Positions 1 to 7,474 of a stretch of DNA of 11,078 nt are shown here, one piece after another. The notes under the pieces are model-generated. The model did no database searches. It saw only the letters and a list, made by a program, of their open reading frames with translations, and was not told the origin of the DNA. This DNA comes from an uncultured Clostridium sp. (GTDB taxonomy: Bacteria > Bacillota > Clostridia > Peptostreptococcales > Peptostreptococcaceae), in NCBI GenBank assembly GCA_900557165.1, contig USRS01000083.1:1-11078 (forward strand), given 5' to 3'. Within the stretch, counting starts at the first letter, position 1; each line of letters starts with the position of its first letter. The position numbers and the translations under genes were made by a program.

Positions 1-59
1 TTTAATAAATATAATATAGTTAGGTCTTTTAAAATAGTAGAGTTTTTTTCCAATATTAA

Positions 60-65
60 TATAAT
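60..65 (+). promoter_or_regulatory. Candidate -10 box for the first gene
   Basis: A perfect TATAAT lies 39 bases before the ATG at 105. The hexamer 17 bases upstream (37-42, GTAGAG) is a poor -35, and perfect -10 words arise easily in DNA this AT-rich. It is kept only because of its position in front of a well-formed ribosome binding site and gene. Confidence 0.3.
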
Positions 66-104
66 ATATTAAACAACAATATATCATCTTATGGAGAGGT
101 TTGT

Positions 105-716
105 ATGAATGTACTTGAAAAGGAAATACTCTTTATAATTAGTAGGCTAAGATGTTTAACTGAAAATCAATTTAATAAACTATACAACTATAAAAGAGAT
201 TCTAAAAAGAAAACACTTAGAAAAACGCTTCGAAGAATGTGCAATGATTATATTTTAGTTAAATTTCCATGCAATATCAACTATAGAGGGTATAGGGAAA
301 ATTCTTATTTATATTATATTAATGGAAGCTGCGAATACTATGAAGGAGAGGATTTAGTAAAGACATTAATAGGATCTGATATAGCAGTAAAATTAAAACT
401 AGCTAAGTTTGAAATAGTAAGATTTTATAGGAATATAAATATTGGAGAGCATAATTATCATCTATATATTGAATATATAGATAATTTTTACAGACGAAAA
501 CAGGTTTTATTTGATATACCTCTGAATGACAAAATTGATTTTTCAAAATACAGTAGTTTGAAATTTGACTTATCGAAAACAACTATACCGTTTTTTATGG
601 TACCCAATATAATAGTTGTTACAAATAATGCAGATGAATATAATTTTCTAGAAGATAAGCCTAAGAATGTTTTTTTTATTGATATTGCTTTACATTCTTT
701 GTTTAAATATTTATAA
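105..716 (+). CDS. Hypothetical protein with probable N-terminal winged-helix domain
   Basis: This 203-residue protein is one I do not recognise as a named family. The ATG is preceded by GGAGAGG at 93-99 with good spacing, so the start is well supported. Residues 1-60 look like a winged helix: a hydrophobic helix (LEKEILFIISRLRCL), then LTENQFNKLY, then a very basic recognition-like helix (KKKTLRKTLRRM), then a beta-wing with many tyrosines (60-72). The rest is mixed alpha/beta, with hydrophobic strands near 167-173 (PNIIVVT) and 189-194 (VFFIDI). The overall plan recalls replication-relaxation or plasmid-initiation type proteins, but that is inference from pattern, not recognised homology. 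There is no signal peptide or membrane segment. It stands alone: the next gene has a riboswitch leader of its own. A DNA-binding role is possible. Base composition resembles its neighbours, so there is no composition signal of recent transfer. Confidence 0.75.
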   Translation: MNVLEKEILFIISRLRCLTENQFNKLYNYKRDSKKKTLRKTLRRMCNDYILVKFPCNINYRGYRENSYLYYINGSCEYYEGEDLVKTLIGSDIAVKLKLAKFEIVRFYRNINIGEHNYHLYIEYIDNFYRRKQVLFDIPLNDKIDFSKYSSLKFDLSKTTIPFFMVPNIIVVTNNADEYNFLEDKPKNVFFIDIALHSLFKYL

Positions 717-772
717 TATATAGAAAAATTAGACTTGTTATTTAAAAATAACCATGTTATGGAAAATAATGG

Positions 773-801
773 TTGCAAAATATACAATAATATGATTAAA
801 T
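773..801 (+). promoter_or_regulatory. Weak promoter candidate for the riboswitch-lysC-lysA transcript
   Basis: TTGCAA (773-778) and TTAAAT (796-801) are separated by 17 bases and would start transcription near 808, before the riboswitch aptamer at about 833. Other AT-rich -10-like words (TATATT 802-807, GATAAT 808-813) lie close by without a good -35. A promoter is expected here, but the exact boxes are uncertain. Confidence 0.25.
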
Positions 802-832
802 TATATTGATAATTTAAATAAAAGATTACAAA

Positions 833-1000
833 CCTAGGGTAGAGGTGCTTTAAAATAAGAGTATTTATAAGGAGCTGGCAAGTTGAGATTTATAAAGAAA
901 GGATTTTAGAGCCGAAGTTGTAAACTTGGCGAAGTTTACTGCTGGACTTATGCATAAGATGTATAAGGCTGTCACTTTTTAAAAGTGTTGAGCTACAAGG
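833..1000 (+). promoter_or_regulatory. Lysine riboswitch (L box)
   Basis: This is a lysine-sensing leader RNA upstream of lysC. Conserved L-box blocks appear in the right order: AGAGGTGC (841-848), AAGGAGC (about 849-875 region), GCCGAAG (911-917), GCTGGA (931-936), GGCTGTCACT (967-976) and GAGCTAC (990-996). The closing P1 helix can form between GTAG at 839-842 and CTAC at 993-996, with CCT (833-835) and AGG (998-1000) extending it. In this family lysine binding stabilises P1 and lets the downstream terminator form, so high lysine stops transcription before lysC. The adjoining terminator at 1017-1054 fits that mechanism. The motif match is clear; the precise outer boundaries are estimates. 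Confidence 0.93.
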
Positions 1001-1016
1001 TTTACTATGGCTATTA

Positions 1017-1054
1017 AAAACGTCCAAAGTATACCTTTGGGCGTTTTATTTTTT
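1017..1054 (+). terminator. Riboswitch-controlled intrinsic terminator before lysC
   Basis: The arm CGTCCAAAG (1021-1029) pairs with CTTTGGGCG (1035-1043), with one G-U pair and a 5-base loop. AAAA (1017-1020) can extend the stem against TTTT (1044-1047), and a T-rich tract runs to 1054. It lies between the lysine aptamer and the lysC ribosome binding site, the place expected for the expression platform. Confidence 0.9.
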
Positions 1055-1107
1055 AGCAAAGATTTAATAAATCTTAAGTTAATAAGGAGTTTTCAGGGGG
1101 GATAAAA

Positions 1108-2304
1108 TTGAGTAAAGTAGTTGTACAAAAATATGGAGGAAGTTCTGTATCTAATACGGATAAAATTAAACTTATAGCAAGTAAGTTGGTAGAGAGAAAA
1201 AAGAAAAATCCTAAAATTGTAGTAGTAGTTTCCGCCATGGGAGATACAACTGATGATTTTATAAATATGGCTAAAGATATAAGTAAATCGCCAGATAAGA
1301 GAGAATTAGATGCTCTCATGTCTACTGGAGAGATGATATCAGCATCCTTATTATCCATGAGTTTAAACTCCATGGGATGTGAAGCAGTAAGTTATAATGC
1401 ATATCAATTAAATATACAAACAAGTGGACTACATGGAAAATCTTTAATAGATGATATTGATGTGAGTAAAATTGAAGAAAGTTTAGATAATGGCAAAATA
1501 GTAATAGTTACAGGATTTCAAGGCTTAAATGATGAAGGAGATATAACTACCTTAGGTAGAGGGGGATCTGACACATCAGCAGTAGCTTTAGCAGTTAAAT
1601 TAAATGGTGTGTGTGAAATTTATACAGATGTAGATGGTATATACTTTACAGACCCGAGAAAATATCCACAAGCTAAAAAGTTAAAGGAAATAGAATATGA
1701 AGAAATGCTAGAACTTGCAAGTTTGGGGGCACAGGTGATGCATTCAAGAAGTGTGGAATTGGCACAAAAGTATAATATTGAATTATATGTAGGCTTATCA
1801 TGTAGTGATATAGAGGGTACATATATAAGGGGGAGCAAAAATATGAAATTAGAAGATAAAGTTATTACAGGACTGGCAACATGTGATAATGATGCAGCCA
1901 TAACTATAGTTGATATAAAAATAGAAGATGTTTCGAAATTATTTGAACAGGTAGCTATAAATGGAGTGAGTGTTGACATGATAAGTCAAACAGCTCCTAA
2001 AGATGGAAAAGTTAATGTTTCATTTACCATAGCAAAAGATGATTTAAATGAATGTGAAAGTGTTGTTGAAAAATTTGTATCTAAAGAAAATATAATTGTT
2101 GATGAAGATATTACTAAGTTTTCCTTAGTTGGTTTGGGAATGAAACATACAAGTGGTGTGGCTGCAAAAGTATTTAAAATATTTAGTGACAACAATATAG
2201 CAGTAAAATTAATTACTACTTCAGAAATTAGAATAACATGTGCAATAAGCTCAGCTGATAAAAATGTTGCAATTAGAGAAGTTGCAAAAGAATTTAATAT
2301 ATAA
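1108..2304 (+). CDS. lysC: Aspartokinase, monofunctional
   Basis: Aspartokinase phosphorylates L-aspartate with ATP, the first step towards lysine, diaminopimelate, threonine and methionine, in the cytoplasm. At 398 residues it has the usual length of a monofunctional clostridial or Bacillus-type enzyme, with no homoserine dehydrogenase fusion. The N-terminal kinase domain carries KYGGSS (8-13) and GRGGSDTSAVALA (150-162). Two C-terminal ACT domains (about 255-330 and 337-398) are the usual sites of feedback by amino acids. The start is TTG at 1108, chosen because GGGGGGAT (1096-1101 region) sits at the right distance and the protein begins directly with the family N-terminus (SKVVVQKYGG). 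It is the first gene behind the lysine riboswitch and ends 14 bases before lysA, with which it shares a transcript. This makes lysine the likely main regulator of this isozyme; which amino acid inhibits the enzyme itself cannot be read from sequence. Confidence 0.96.
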   Translation: MSKVVVQKYGGSSVSNTDKIKLIASKLVERKKKNPKIVVVVSAMGDTTDDFINMAKDISKSPDKRELDALMSTGEMISASLLSMSLNSMGCEAVSYNAYQLNIQTSGLHGKSLIDDIDVSKIEESLDNGKIVIVTGFQGLNDEGDITTLGRGGSDTSAVALAVKLNGVCEIYTDVDGIYFTDPRKYPQAKKLKEIEYEEMLELASLGAQVMHSRSVELAQKYNIELYVGLSCSDIEGTYIRGSKNMKLEDKVITGLATCDNDAAITIVDIKIEDVSKLFEQVAINGVSVDMISQTAPKDGKVNVSFTIAKDDLNECESVVEKFVSKENIIVDEDITKFSLVGLGMKHTSGVAAKVFKIFSDNNIAVKLITTSEIRITCAISSADKNVAIREVAKEFNI

Positions 2305-2318
2305 AAGAGGAGGATACT

Positions 2319-3614
2319 ATGAAACTTCATGGGACTATGGGAATAAAAGATAATACACTATACATTGGAGGTGTGAGCACAAAAGAGCTAGCTAAAAAAT
2401 ATAATACGCCTCTTTATGTATTTGACGAAGAATTAATAAGAGGTAATTGTAGAGAATATAAAGAATTTTTTAAAGTAAAAGAAAATAAAAATAAAATTGC
2501 TTATGCAGGTAAGGCATTTTTAACTAAATATATGTGTCAATTAATAAATGAAGAAGGAGTTTATTTAGATGTGGTATCAGGTGGAGAACTGTATACAGCT
2601 CACAAAGCTAATTTTCCTATGGAAAGAATATTATTTCATGGAAATAATAAAACATTAGATGAAATTGAAATGGGAGTAAATTTAGGAGTAGGAATATTTG
2701 TTGTAGATAATTTTTATGAACTGGATATATTAGAAAAACTATGTTGTGAAAAAAATAAAGTACAAAATATTTATTTTAGAGTCACTCCAGGAATAGATGC
2801 TCATACACATAAATACATTAAAACAGGTCAAATAGATTCTAAGTTTGGATTTGCCTTAACAAATGGAGATTTTTATATAGCTGTGGAAAAATTGAAAGAT
2901 TATAAAAATGTAAACTTAATGGGTATACATGCTCATATTGGTTCACAAATTTTTGAAGTTTCACCTTATGAGGAAGAAGTAGATATAATGCTTAATTTAG
3001 TAAAAAAATTAAAAGAAGATTACAATGTGGAAATTAAAGAAGTTGACTTTGGGGGAGGTATAGGTGTTTATTATACTGAAAATGATAGACCAAAATCAAT
3101 TAAAGAATTTTGTGAAAAAATCATAAAAAAATGTGATGAAAAATGTCAAGAGTTAAATATAAAAGTACCTACATTAATATTAGAACCGGGAAGATCTTTA
3201 GTTGCCAATGCAGGAAGTACATTATACTCTATAGGTTCAATAAAAGAAATTAAAGATGTAAGAACTTATGTAAGTGTGGATGGTGGAATGACTGATAATA
3301 TAAGACCTTCCCTTTATCAAGCAGGATATGAATGTGCTATTGTTGATAAAATGAACAATGAAGAAGGTTCCCATAAGGTTACTATAGCAGGAAAATGTTG
3401 TGAGAGTGGAGATATATTAATATCAAATACAAATATATTTGATATAGAAAGCGGAGATATACTGATTACAACATCTACAGGAGCTTATGGATATTCAATG
3501 GCATCTAATTATAATAAAATACCTAAAAATCCTGTGGTTTTTGTTAACAATGGCGAAGATAAATTGATTTGTAAAAGACAAAGTTATGAAGATTTATTGT
3601 CTTTAGAGTTATAA
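2319..3614 (+). CDS. lysA: Diaminopimelate decarboxylase
   Basis: LysA is a PLP enzyme that decarboxylates meso-diaminopimelate to L-lysine, the last step of the pathway. The 431-residue length is normal. The fold-type III alanine racemase-like barrel holds the Schiff-base lysine in YAGKAF (K65), the conserved HAHIGSQ (H206 is the second histidine), the phosphate-binding FGGGIG (244-249) and EPGRSLVANAG (from E289). The C-terminal part carries CCESGD (C360-D365), the active-site block contributed across the dimer, and STGAYGYSMASNYN near 388-401. GAGGAGGA (2307-2314) gives a strong ribosome binding site right after the lysC stop. It is the second gene of the riboswitch operon and is followed by an intrinsic terminator. 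The intermediate steps of the pathway (asd, dapA and so on) are not in this window. Confidence 0.96.
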   Translation: MKLHGTMGIKDNTLYIGGVSTKELAKKYNTPLYVFDEELIRGNCREYKEFFKVKENKNKIAYAGKAFLTKYMCQLINEEGVYLDVVSGGELYTAHKANFPMERILFHGNNKTLDEIEMGVNLGVGIFVVDNFYELDILEKLCCEKNKVQNIYFRVTPGIDAHTHKYIKTGQIDSKFGFALTNGDFYIAVEKLKDYKNVNLMGIHAHIGSQIFEVSPYEEEVDIMLNLVKKLKEDYNVEIKEVDFGGGIGVYYTENDRPKSIKEFCEKIIKKCDEKCQELNIKVPTLILEPGRSLVANAGSTLYSIGSIKEIKDVRTYVSVDGGMTDNIRPSLYQAGYECAIVDKMNNEEGSHKVTIAGKCCESGDILISNTNIFDIESGDILITTSTGAYGYSMASNYNKIPKNPVVFVNNGEDKLICKRQSYEDLLSLEL

Positions 3615-3644
3615 TAAAGAATTATTATAAGAAAATATAAGAAA

Positions 3645-3674
3645 ATAAGCTGCTTTTGGGCAGTTTATTTTTTT
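3645..3674 (+). terminator. Intrinsic terminator after lysA
   Basis: ATAAGCTGC (3645-3653) pairs with GCAGTTTAT (3660-3668), with one G-U pair and a 6-base loop, followed by a run of T to 3674. It ends the lysC-lysA transcription unit 30 bases beyond the lysA stop. Confidence 0.88.
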
Positions 3675-3711
3675 ATTTTATAGGAAATATAAATAATAAG
3701 TAAAATATATC

Positions 3712-3740
3712 TTGTACAAAGTTGCCACATATATTAGTAT
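3712..3740 (+). promoter_or_regulatory. Weak promoter candidate for rluB-mnmM
   Basis: TTGTAC (3712-3717) and TAGTAT (3735-3740) are 17 bases apart. An overlapping alternative is TTGCCA (3722-3727) with TATGGA (3745-3750), also 17 apart. A promoter is expected because a terminator closes the preceding operon, but neither pair is close to consensus. Confidence 0.3.
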
Positions 3741-3781
3741 TTACTATGGACAAAAAATTAAAAGTAATAAAAGGAGTAAAT

Positions 3782-4495
3782 ATGAGAATTAATAAATACA
3801 TAGCTTCTTGTGGAGTTGCATCTAGGAGAAAAGCTGAAGAACTTATTTTAAATAAAAAAGTTAAAGTAAATGGAAGATTAATAGAAGAGTTATCTTTTCA
3901 AGTGGATGAATATAAAGATACTGTTGAAGTAGATGGTGTAAAAATATCTTTAAATGAAGAAACTGTATATATATTATTAAATAAACCAGAAGGATATATA
4001 ACTACTGTAAAAGATCAATTTGACAGACCAAGTGTAATTGACTTATTAAGTGATGTAAAAGAAAGAGTATTTCCTGTTGGAAGGCTGGACTATGAAACTA
4101 GTGGATTATTACTTCTTACAAATGATGGAGATTTAACTTACAAATTAACTCATCCAAAACATGAAATAGACAAAACTTATATTGCTATGGTAAAGGGAGA
4201 GTTAACAGAAGAAGAAATTAAAAACTTTAAATCTGGATTAGAAATAGAAGATTATATAACGGCACCAGCAAAACTTAGAGTTTTATATTATGATAAGGTT
4301 AAAAATATATCAAAATTAGAAATAAAAATACATGAAGGTAAAAACAGACAAGTAAGAAAAATGTGTAAAGCAATAAATCACCCAGTACTTAGATTAAAAA
4401 GAGTTGCCATGGGTAAAATTACTTTAAATGAATGTAAGATTGGAGAATATAGATACCTTACAAAAGAAGAAGTAAATTACTTAAAAAATATATAG
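3782..4495 (+). CDS. rluB: 23S rRNA pseudouridine synthase, RluB/RsuA family
   Basis: The RsuA/RluB/RluE/RluF family isomerises specific uridines in rRNA; the clostridial member next to YtqB-type genes is usually called RluB and acts on helix 89-90 of 23S rRNA. From the ATG at 3782 the protein is 237 residues, the typical length. An S4 RNA-binding domain opens it (MRINKYIASCGVASRRKAEE). The catalytic motif GRLDYETSGLLLLTNDG has its aspartate at D103. A C-terminal GKNRQVRKMC block is also diagnostic. An upstream in-frame TTG (3722) would add 20 residues with no family match; AAGGAG (3771-3776) directly before 3782 supports the shorter start. The next gene begins 9 bases after the stop. The family assignment is firm; the exact target uridine is inference from the family. 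Confidence 0.92.
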   Translation: MRINKYIASCGVASRRKAEELILNKKVKVNGRLIEELSFQVDEYKDTVEVDGVKISLNEETVYILLNKPEGYITTVKDQFDRPSVIDLLSDVKERVFPVGRLDYETSGLLLLTNDGDLTYKLTHPKHEIDKTYIAMVKGELTEEEIKNFKSGLEIEDYITAPAKLRVLYYDKVKNISKLEIKIHEGKNRQVRKMCKAINHPVLRLKRVAMGKITLNECKIGEYRYLTKEEVNYLKNI

Positions 4496-4504
4496 AGGTA
4501 GATT

Positions 4505-5080
4505 ATGTTAAGAGCAAAATATATAAATAAAATAACTGAAGTAAATAAAATATTTTTAGAAAAAGTAATTCAAAAAGGCGATGTAGTAATTGATGCTACT
4601 ATGGGTAATGGCTATGATACAGTATATTTAGGGAACTTAGTTGGAGATAGTGGCAAAGTATATGCCTTTGATGTTCAAGAAGAAGCTATAAAATCAACAA
4701 TAAAAAAGGTTGAAAGAGATGATATGACTTCTAGAGTTGAATTAATACTTGATGGTCATGAAAATTTAGATGCATATGTAAAAGAAGAAGTAGCATGTGT
4801 AGTTTTTAACTTAGGATATTTACCTAGAGCAAAACATATTATTATAACTAAGCCAGATACAACTCTTGAAGCTATTAAAAAAAGTTTAAAGTTATTAAAA
4901 CCAAATGGAATAATAAGTATAGCAGCTTATATAGGTCATGAAGGCGGCTTGGAAGAAAAAAACTATATATGTGAATATTTAAATAGTTTAGATCAAAGTG
5001 AATTTAATGTATTACATATGCAATTTACTAATCAAATAAATAATCCACCACAATTAATTTTAGTGGAGAAAAAAGGTTAA
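4505..5080 (+). CDS. mnmM: YtqB/MnmM-type tRNA wobble-uridine methyltransferase
   Basis: This 191-residue class I SAM-dependent methyltransferase matches the YtqB family, long labelled rRNA methylase and now known in Bacillus subtilis as MnmM, which methylates nm5s2U34 to mnm5s2U34 in tRNA. Motif I is DATMGNGYDT (D30-T39), followed by the acidic end of strand 2 in AFDVQ (about 54-58). The family-specific FNLGYLP (101-107), followed by KH, replaces the usual motif IV, and NPPQLILVEK closes the protein. The ribosome binding site AGAGGT overlaps the rluB stop codon (4493-4495), so translation is likely coupled. The pairing with rluB puts two modifiers of the translation machinery in one transcript. 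The family call is strong; the exact tRNA reaction is inferred from the characterised homologue. Confidence 0.88.
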   Translation: MLRAKYINKITEVNKIFLEKVIQKGDVVIDATMGNGYDTVYLGNLVGDSGKVYAFDVQEEAIKSTIKKVERDDMTSRVELILDGHENLDAYVKEEVACVVFNLGYLPRAKHIIITKPDTTLEAIKKSLKLLKPNGIISIAAYIGHEGGLEEKNYICEYLNSLDQSEFNVLHMQFTNQINNPPQLILVEKKG

Positions 5081-5117
5081 AATATATAAAGTTTTGCTGC
5101 CTTAAAAATATATAATG

Positions 5118-5141
5118 AATATTGAAAAATAATATTTTTTT
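5118..5141 (+). terminator. Possible weak terminator after mnmM
   Basis: AATATT (5118-5123) can pair with AATATT (5131-5136) around a 7-base loop, followed by five T. The stem is AT-only, so stability is low. It is the only terminator-like shape between mnmM and the next promoter. Confidence 0.25.
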
Positions 5142-5156
5142 ACTTAACATAAAGAG

Positions 5157-5165
5157 TGATATAAT
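5157..5165 (+). promoter_or_regulatory. Extended -10 promoter for the RpiR-family regulator
   Basis: TGATATAAT is a perfect extended -10 element (TGn followed by TATAAT at 5160-5165), 66 bases before the start codon. The -35 position (TTTTTA, 5137-5142) is poor, which extended -10 promoters tolerate. Confidence 0.55.
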
Positions 5166-5230
5166 TAAGTTATAAAGATAAATATTTTTCTATTACTTCA
5201 TATTTTTCACAAAAGAAAGAGGAGCATATT

Positions 5231-6106
5231 ATGGAATTGAAAAATAATATAAATGATAGCAAACAATTAATTTCAATTATACAGTCGCGTTACCCTAAAA
5301 TGAGTAAGGGACAAAAGCTTATAGCACAATATATTATTAAAAATTATGATAAAGTAGCATTTATGACAGCAAGTAAATTGGGAGATACAGTTGGAGTAAG
5401 TGAGTCTACTGTAGTTAGATTTGCCAATGCGCTAGGTTATTCCGGCTATCCTAAGCTACAAGATGCTTTGCAAGAATTGATTAAAAATAAATTAACTACT
5501 GTACAAAGGGTAAAAATGTCAAATGAAGATTATTCAGATGACACAGCCATACTTAGTAAAGTTTTAAAAAGTGATATAGATAATATTAGAGGAACACTTG
5601 ATGAAATAGATCCAAAGGCATTTAAAAATGCATCAGAAGAAATATTAAAAGCTAGAAAAATATATGTTTTAGGAATGAGAAGTTCTCATGTTATAGCTCA
5701 ATATTTAGGATTTTATTTAGATTTAATACTAGATAATGTTCAAGTACTTAGAATGGATGTGGGAGATGTATTTGAACAAATAGTTAGAATAAATAAAGAA
5801 GATGTTGTTATAGCATTTAGTTTCCCTAGATATTCTAAAAAATCATATCAAGTTGTAGATTATGCTAAAAATAAAGGTGCCCACATAATATCAATTACAG
5901 ATAGTTATTTTGCACCAGTAGCATGTTTATCTGATAATACACTATTAGTAAAAAGTAATATGGCTTCTTTTGTAGATTCTTTAGTTCCTGCTATGACTGT
6001 AGCAAATGCTTTGGCCATATCAGTAGGGATGAAAGAAAAAGAAGAGATAACTAAGTATTTTGATGATTTGGAACAAATTTGGAAGAAGTACTCAGTATAT
6101 GAGTAA
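5231..6106 (+). CDS. MurR/RpiR family transcriptional regulator
   Basis: This 291-residue protein has the two-domain plan of the family. Residues 1-80 form the HTH_6 DNA-binding domain, with the recognition region in SKLGDTVGVSESTVVRFANALG (48-69) and the typical follow-up GYPKLQDAL. Residues 135-265 form a SIS sugar-phosphate isomerase-like domain, with VLGMRSSHVIA (146-156), an AFSFPRYSKKS strand-loop (195-205) and ITDS (222-225). Such proteins usually sense phosphosugars and regulate sugar or amino-sugar genes. Here no sugar gene is next to it, so its targets cannot be inferred from context. GAGGAG (5219-5224) precedes the ATG. It has its own promoter, and argF downstream has a separate promoter and leader, so it seems to be a single-gene unit. 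The SIS loop keeps serines (S151, S152) suited to phosphate binding. Ligand unknown. Confidence 0.92.
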   Translation: MELKNNINDSKQLISIIQSRYPKMSKGQKLIAQYIIKNYDKVAFMTASKLGDTVGVSESTVVRFANALGYSGYPKLQDALQELIKNKLTTVQRVKMSNEDYSDDTAILSKVLKSDIDNIRGTLDEIDPKAFKNASEEILKARKIYVLGMRSSHVIAQYLGFYLDLILDNVQVLRMDVGDVFEQIVRINKEDVVIAFSFPRYSKKSYQVVDYAKNKGAHIISITDSYFAPVACLSDNTLLVKSNMASFVDSLVPAMTVANALAISVGMKEKEEITKYFDDLEQIWKKYSVYE

Positions 6107-6124
6107 ATTATAAATAAAAAATAG

Positions 6125-6153
6125 TTGACAGATTATTATAAGATTAATACTAT
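6125..6153 (+). promoter_or_regulatory. Strong sigma-A promoter for the T-box/argF transcript
   Basis: A perfect -35 TTGACA (6125-6130) is separated by 17 bases from TACTAT (6148-6153, 4 of 6 consensus positions). Transcription would start near 6160, about 20 bases before the T-box Stem I. It is the best-formed promoter in the window. Confidence 0.82.
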
Positions 6154-6180
6154 TGTAATAAATATGATAAATTCAGTGAA

Positions 6181-6398
6181 GAAGTGAGTAGGATAAATAA
6201 AATTTATAGAGAGCTGGGAGAGATGGAAGCCTGGTAATTAAATTTATAACGAAAAGAGCTTTGGAGAAGATTATGTGAAATTAAGTAACATAATAGGTTT
6301 ATCGCCTTAAGATATTGAGTGGTTAAGTAAATATTAACAACTAGAGTGGTAACACGGTAAATATCGTCTCTTGGTTTTATACCAAGAGGCGTTTTTTT
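6181..6398 (+). promoter_or_regulatory. T-box leader, arginine specifier (AGA)
   Basis: This is a tRNA-sensing leader RNA upstream of ornithine carbamoyltransferase. The T-box sequence AGAGTGGTAACACGG (6343-6357) carries the TGGT bulge (6347-6350) that pairs with the tRNA acceptor end, implying discriminator base A (or G by wobble). Stem I can be drawn with a base helix GAAG (6181-6184)/CTTT (6259-6262), a specifier loop holding AGTA on the 5' side and CGAAA-AGA-G on the 3' side (6250-6258), and an upper helix ATAAAT (6193-6198)/ATTTAT (6242-6247). By alignment with the glyQS Stem I layout (CGAAA, codon, one purine, helix), the specifier is AGA at 6255-6257, reading tRNA-Arg(UCU). A further hairpin is ATTATGT/ACATAAT (6270-6276/6288-6294) and Stem III is CTTAA/TTAAG (6306-6310/6323-6327). 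Uncharged tRNA-Arg should favour the antiterminator (AGAG 6343-6346 with CTCT 6368-6371). Confidence 0.93.
6365..6398 (+). terminator. T-box terminator before argF
   Basis: CGTCTCTTGG (6365-6374) pairs with CCAAGAGGCG (6382-6391), with one G-U pair and a 7-base loop, followed by seven T (6392-6398). Its 5' arm overlaps the 3' half of the antiterminator, as required for T-box attenuation. Confidence 0.92.
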
Positions 6399-6444
6399 GT
6401 AAGGAAATTGTATTTATAATAATATATTTGAAAGGGGTATTAAT

Positions 6445-7470
6445 ATGAATAAAATAAGTTTAAAAGGAAGAAGCTTTTTAACATTAAAGGATTTTACAAA
6501 AGAAGAAATAAAATATCTTTTGGCTTTATCTAGCTATTTAAAAACAAAAAAGAAAATAGGCATAGTGGGGAATTTATTAGAAGGTAAAAATATTGCTTTA
6601 ATATTTGAAAAAAACTCTACAAGAACTAGATGTTCTTTTGAAGTGGCAGCAACAGATGAAGGAGCTCATACAACTTTTATAGGACCAAATGATTCTCATA
6701 TGGGCAAAAAAGAATCAATTGAAGATACAGCAAAAGTACTTGGAAGATTTTATGATGGAATAGAATTTAGAGGATATAAACAAGAAACAGTTGAAATTTT
6801 AGCAAGGGATTCTGGAGTTCCTGTATGGAATGGTTTAACAGATATTTATCATCCAACTCAGATATTAGCTGATTTACTTACTGTAACAGAATATGTTGAT
6901 AAATCTTTTGATAAAATAAAGTTTGTTTATGCAGGAGATGCAAGAAATAACATGGGAAATTCTTTAATGATTGGTTGTGCAAAACTTGGCATAAATTTTG
7001 TTTCATTAGCACCAAAAGAATTATGGCCAAATAAAGAATTGCTTGAAGAAATGAGAGCTGTAGCACAACAATCTAAGGGAAGCATAACTTTAACAGAAAA
7101 TATAGATGATGTTGAAGGTGCAGATGTTATTTATACAGATGTATGGGTTTCTATGGGAGAAGAACATCAATATGAAGAAAGAATCAAATTACTTAAAGAT
7201 TACCAAGTTAATATGGAAATGATTAAGAAAACTAAAAATGAAAATGTTATATTCCTTCACTGTTTACCGTCTTTCCATGATTTAAATACTAAAGTAGGCA
7301 AAGAAATATATGAAAAGTTTGGGCTTAAAGAAATGGAAGTTACTGATGAAGTATTTAGATCTAAATACTCTAAAGTATTTGATGAAGCAGAAAATAGAAT
7401 GCATACTATAAAAGCTGTTATGGTGGCAACTTTAGTTGATGTGGATATGAGTGTGGGACATAAAAGATAG
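6445..7470 (+). CDS. argF: Ornithine carbamoyltransferase
   Basis: The enzyme joins carbamoyl phosphate and ornithine to give citrulline in arginine synthesis. The 341-residue length fits the longer OTC subgroup that includes E. coli ArgF and the catabolic ArcB. Carbamoyl-phosphate binding motifs STRTR (58-62) and HPTQ (136-139) are intact, as are [10 protein letters not shown] (164-173), the ornithine-side DVWVSMG (232-238) and the catalytic-cysteine block HCLPSFHD (272-279, C273). AAAGGGG (6431-6437) precedes the ATG. Sequence alone does not separate ArgF from ArcB in this subgroup. The leader does help: a T-box with an Arg specifier turns the gene on when charged tRNA-Arg is scarce, which suits a biosynthetic enzyme, and no arcA, arcC or arcD is adjacent. 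I therefore use argF. It is a single-gene unit ended by a strong terminator. Confidence 0.95.
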   Translation: MNKISLKGRSFLTLKDFTKEEIKYLLALSSYLKTKKKIGIVGNLLEGKNIALIFEKNSTRTRCSFEVAATDEGAHTTFIGPNDSHMGKKESIEDTAKVLGRFYDGIEFRGYKQETVEILARDSGVPVWNGLTDIYHPTQILADLLTVTEYVDKSFDKIKFVYAGDARNNMGNSLMIGCAKLGINFVSLAPKELWPNKELLEEMRAVAQQSKGSITLTENIDDVEGADVIYTDVWVSMGEEHQYEERIKLLKDYQVNMEMIKKTKNENVIFLHCLPSFHDLNTKVGKEIYEKFGLKEMEVTDEVFRSKYSKVFDEAENRMHTIKAVMVATLVDVDMSVGHKR

Positions 7471-7474
7471 ATTA

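Noticed and set aside
750..774. AACCAT/ATGGTT hairpin after the first gene as a terminator
   Set aside because: The 6-bp stem has a long loop and no T-run follows, and CCAT-GTT-ATGG offers a competing small fold, so termination is not supported.
1074..1373. Minus-strand open frame over the start of lysC
   Set aside because: It is the antisense shadow of a well-supported gene, without a ribosome binding site or recognisable protein features. The same applies to the other minus-strand frames at 488-787, 1620-1979, 1986-2330, 6878-7066, 8201-8452, 9045-9248 and 9818-10000.
3722..3781. In-frame TTG upstream giving rluB a 20-residue N-terminal extension
   Set aside because: The extension has no family similarity and no good ribosome binding site, while AAGGAG lies directly before the ATG at 3782, where the S4 domain begins.
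6445..7470. Catabolic ArcB of an arginine deiminase pathway
   Set aside because: No arcA, arcC or arcD is adjacent, and the arginine-specifier T-box predicts induction by arginine shortage, the opposite of a catabolic gene.
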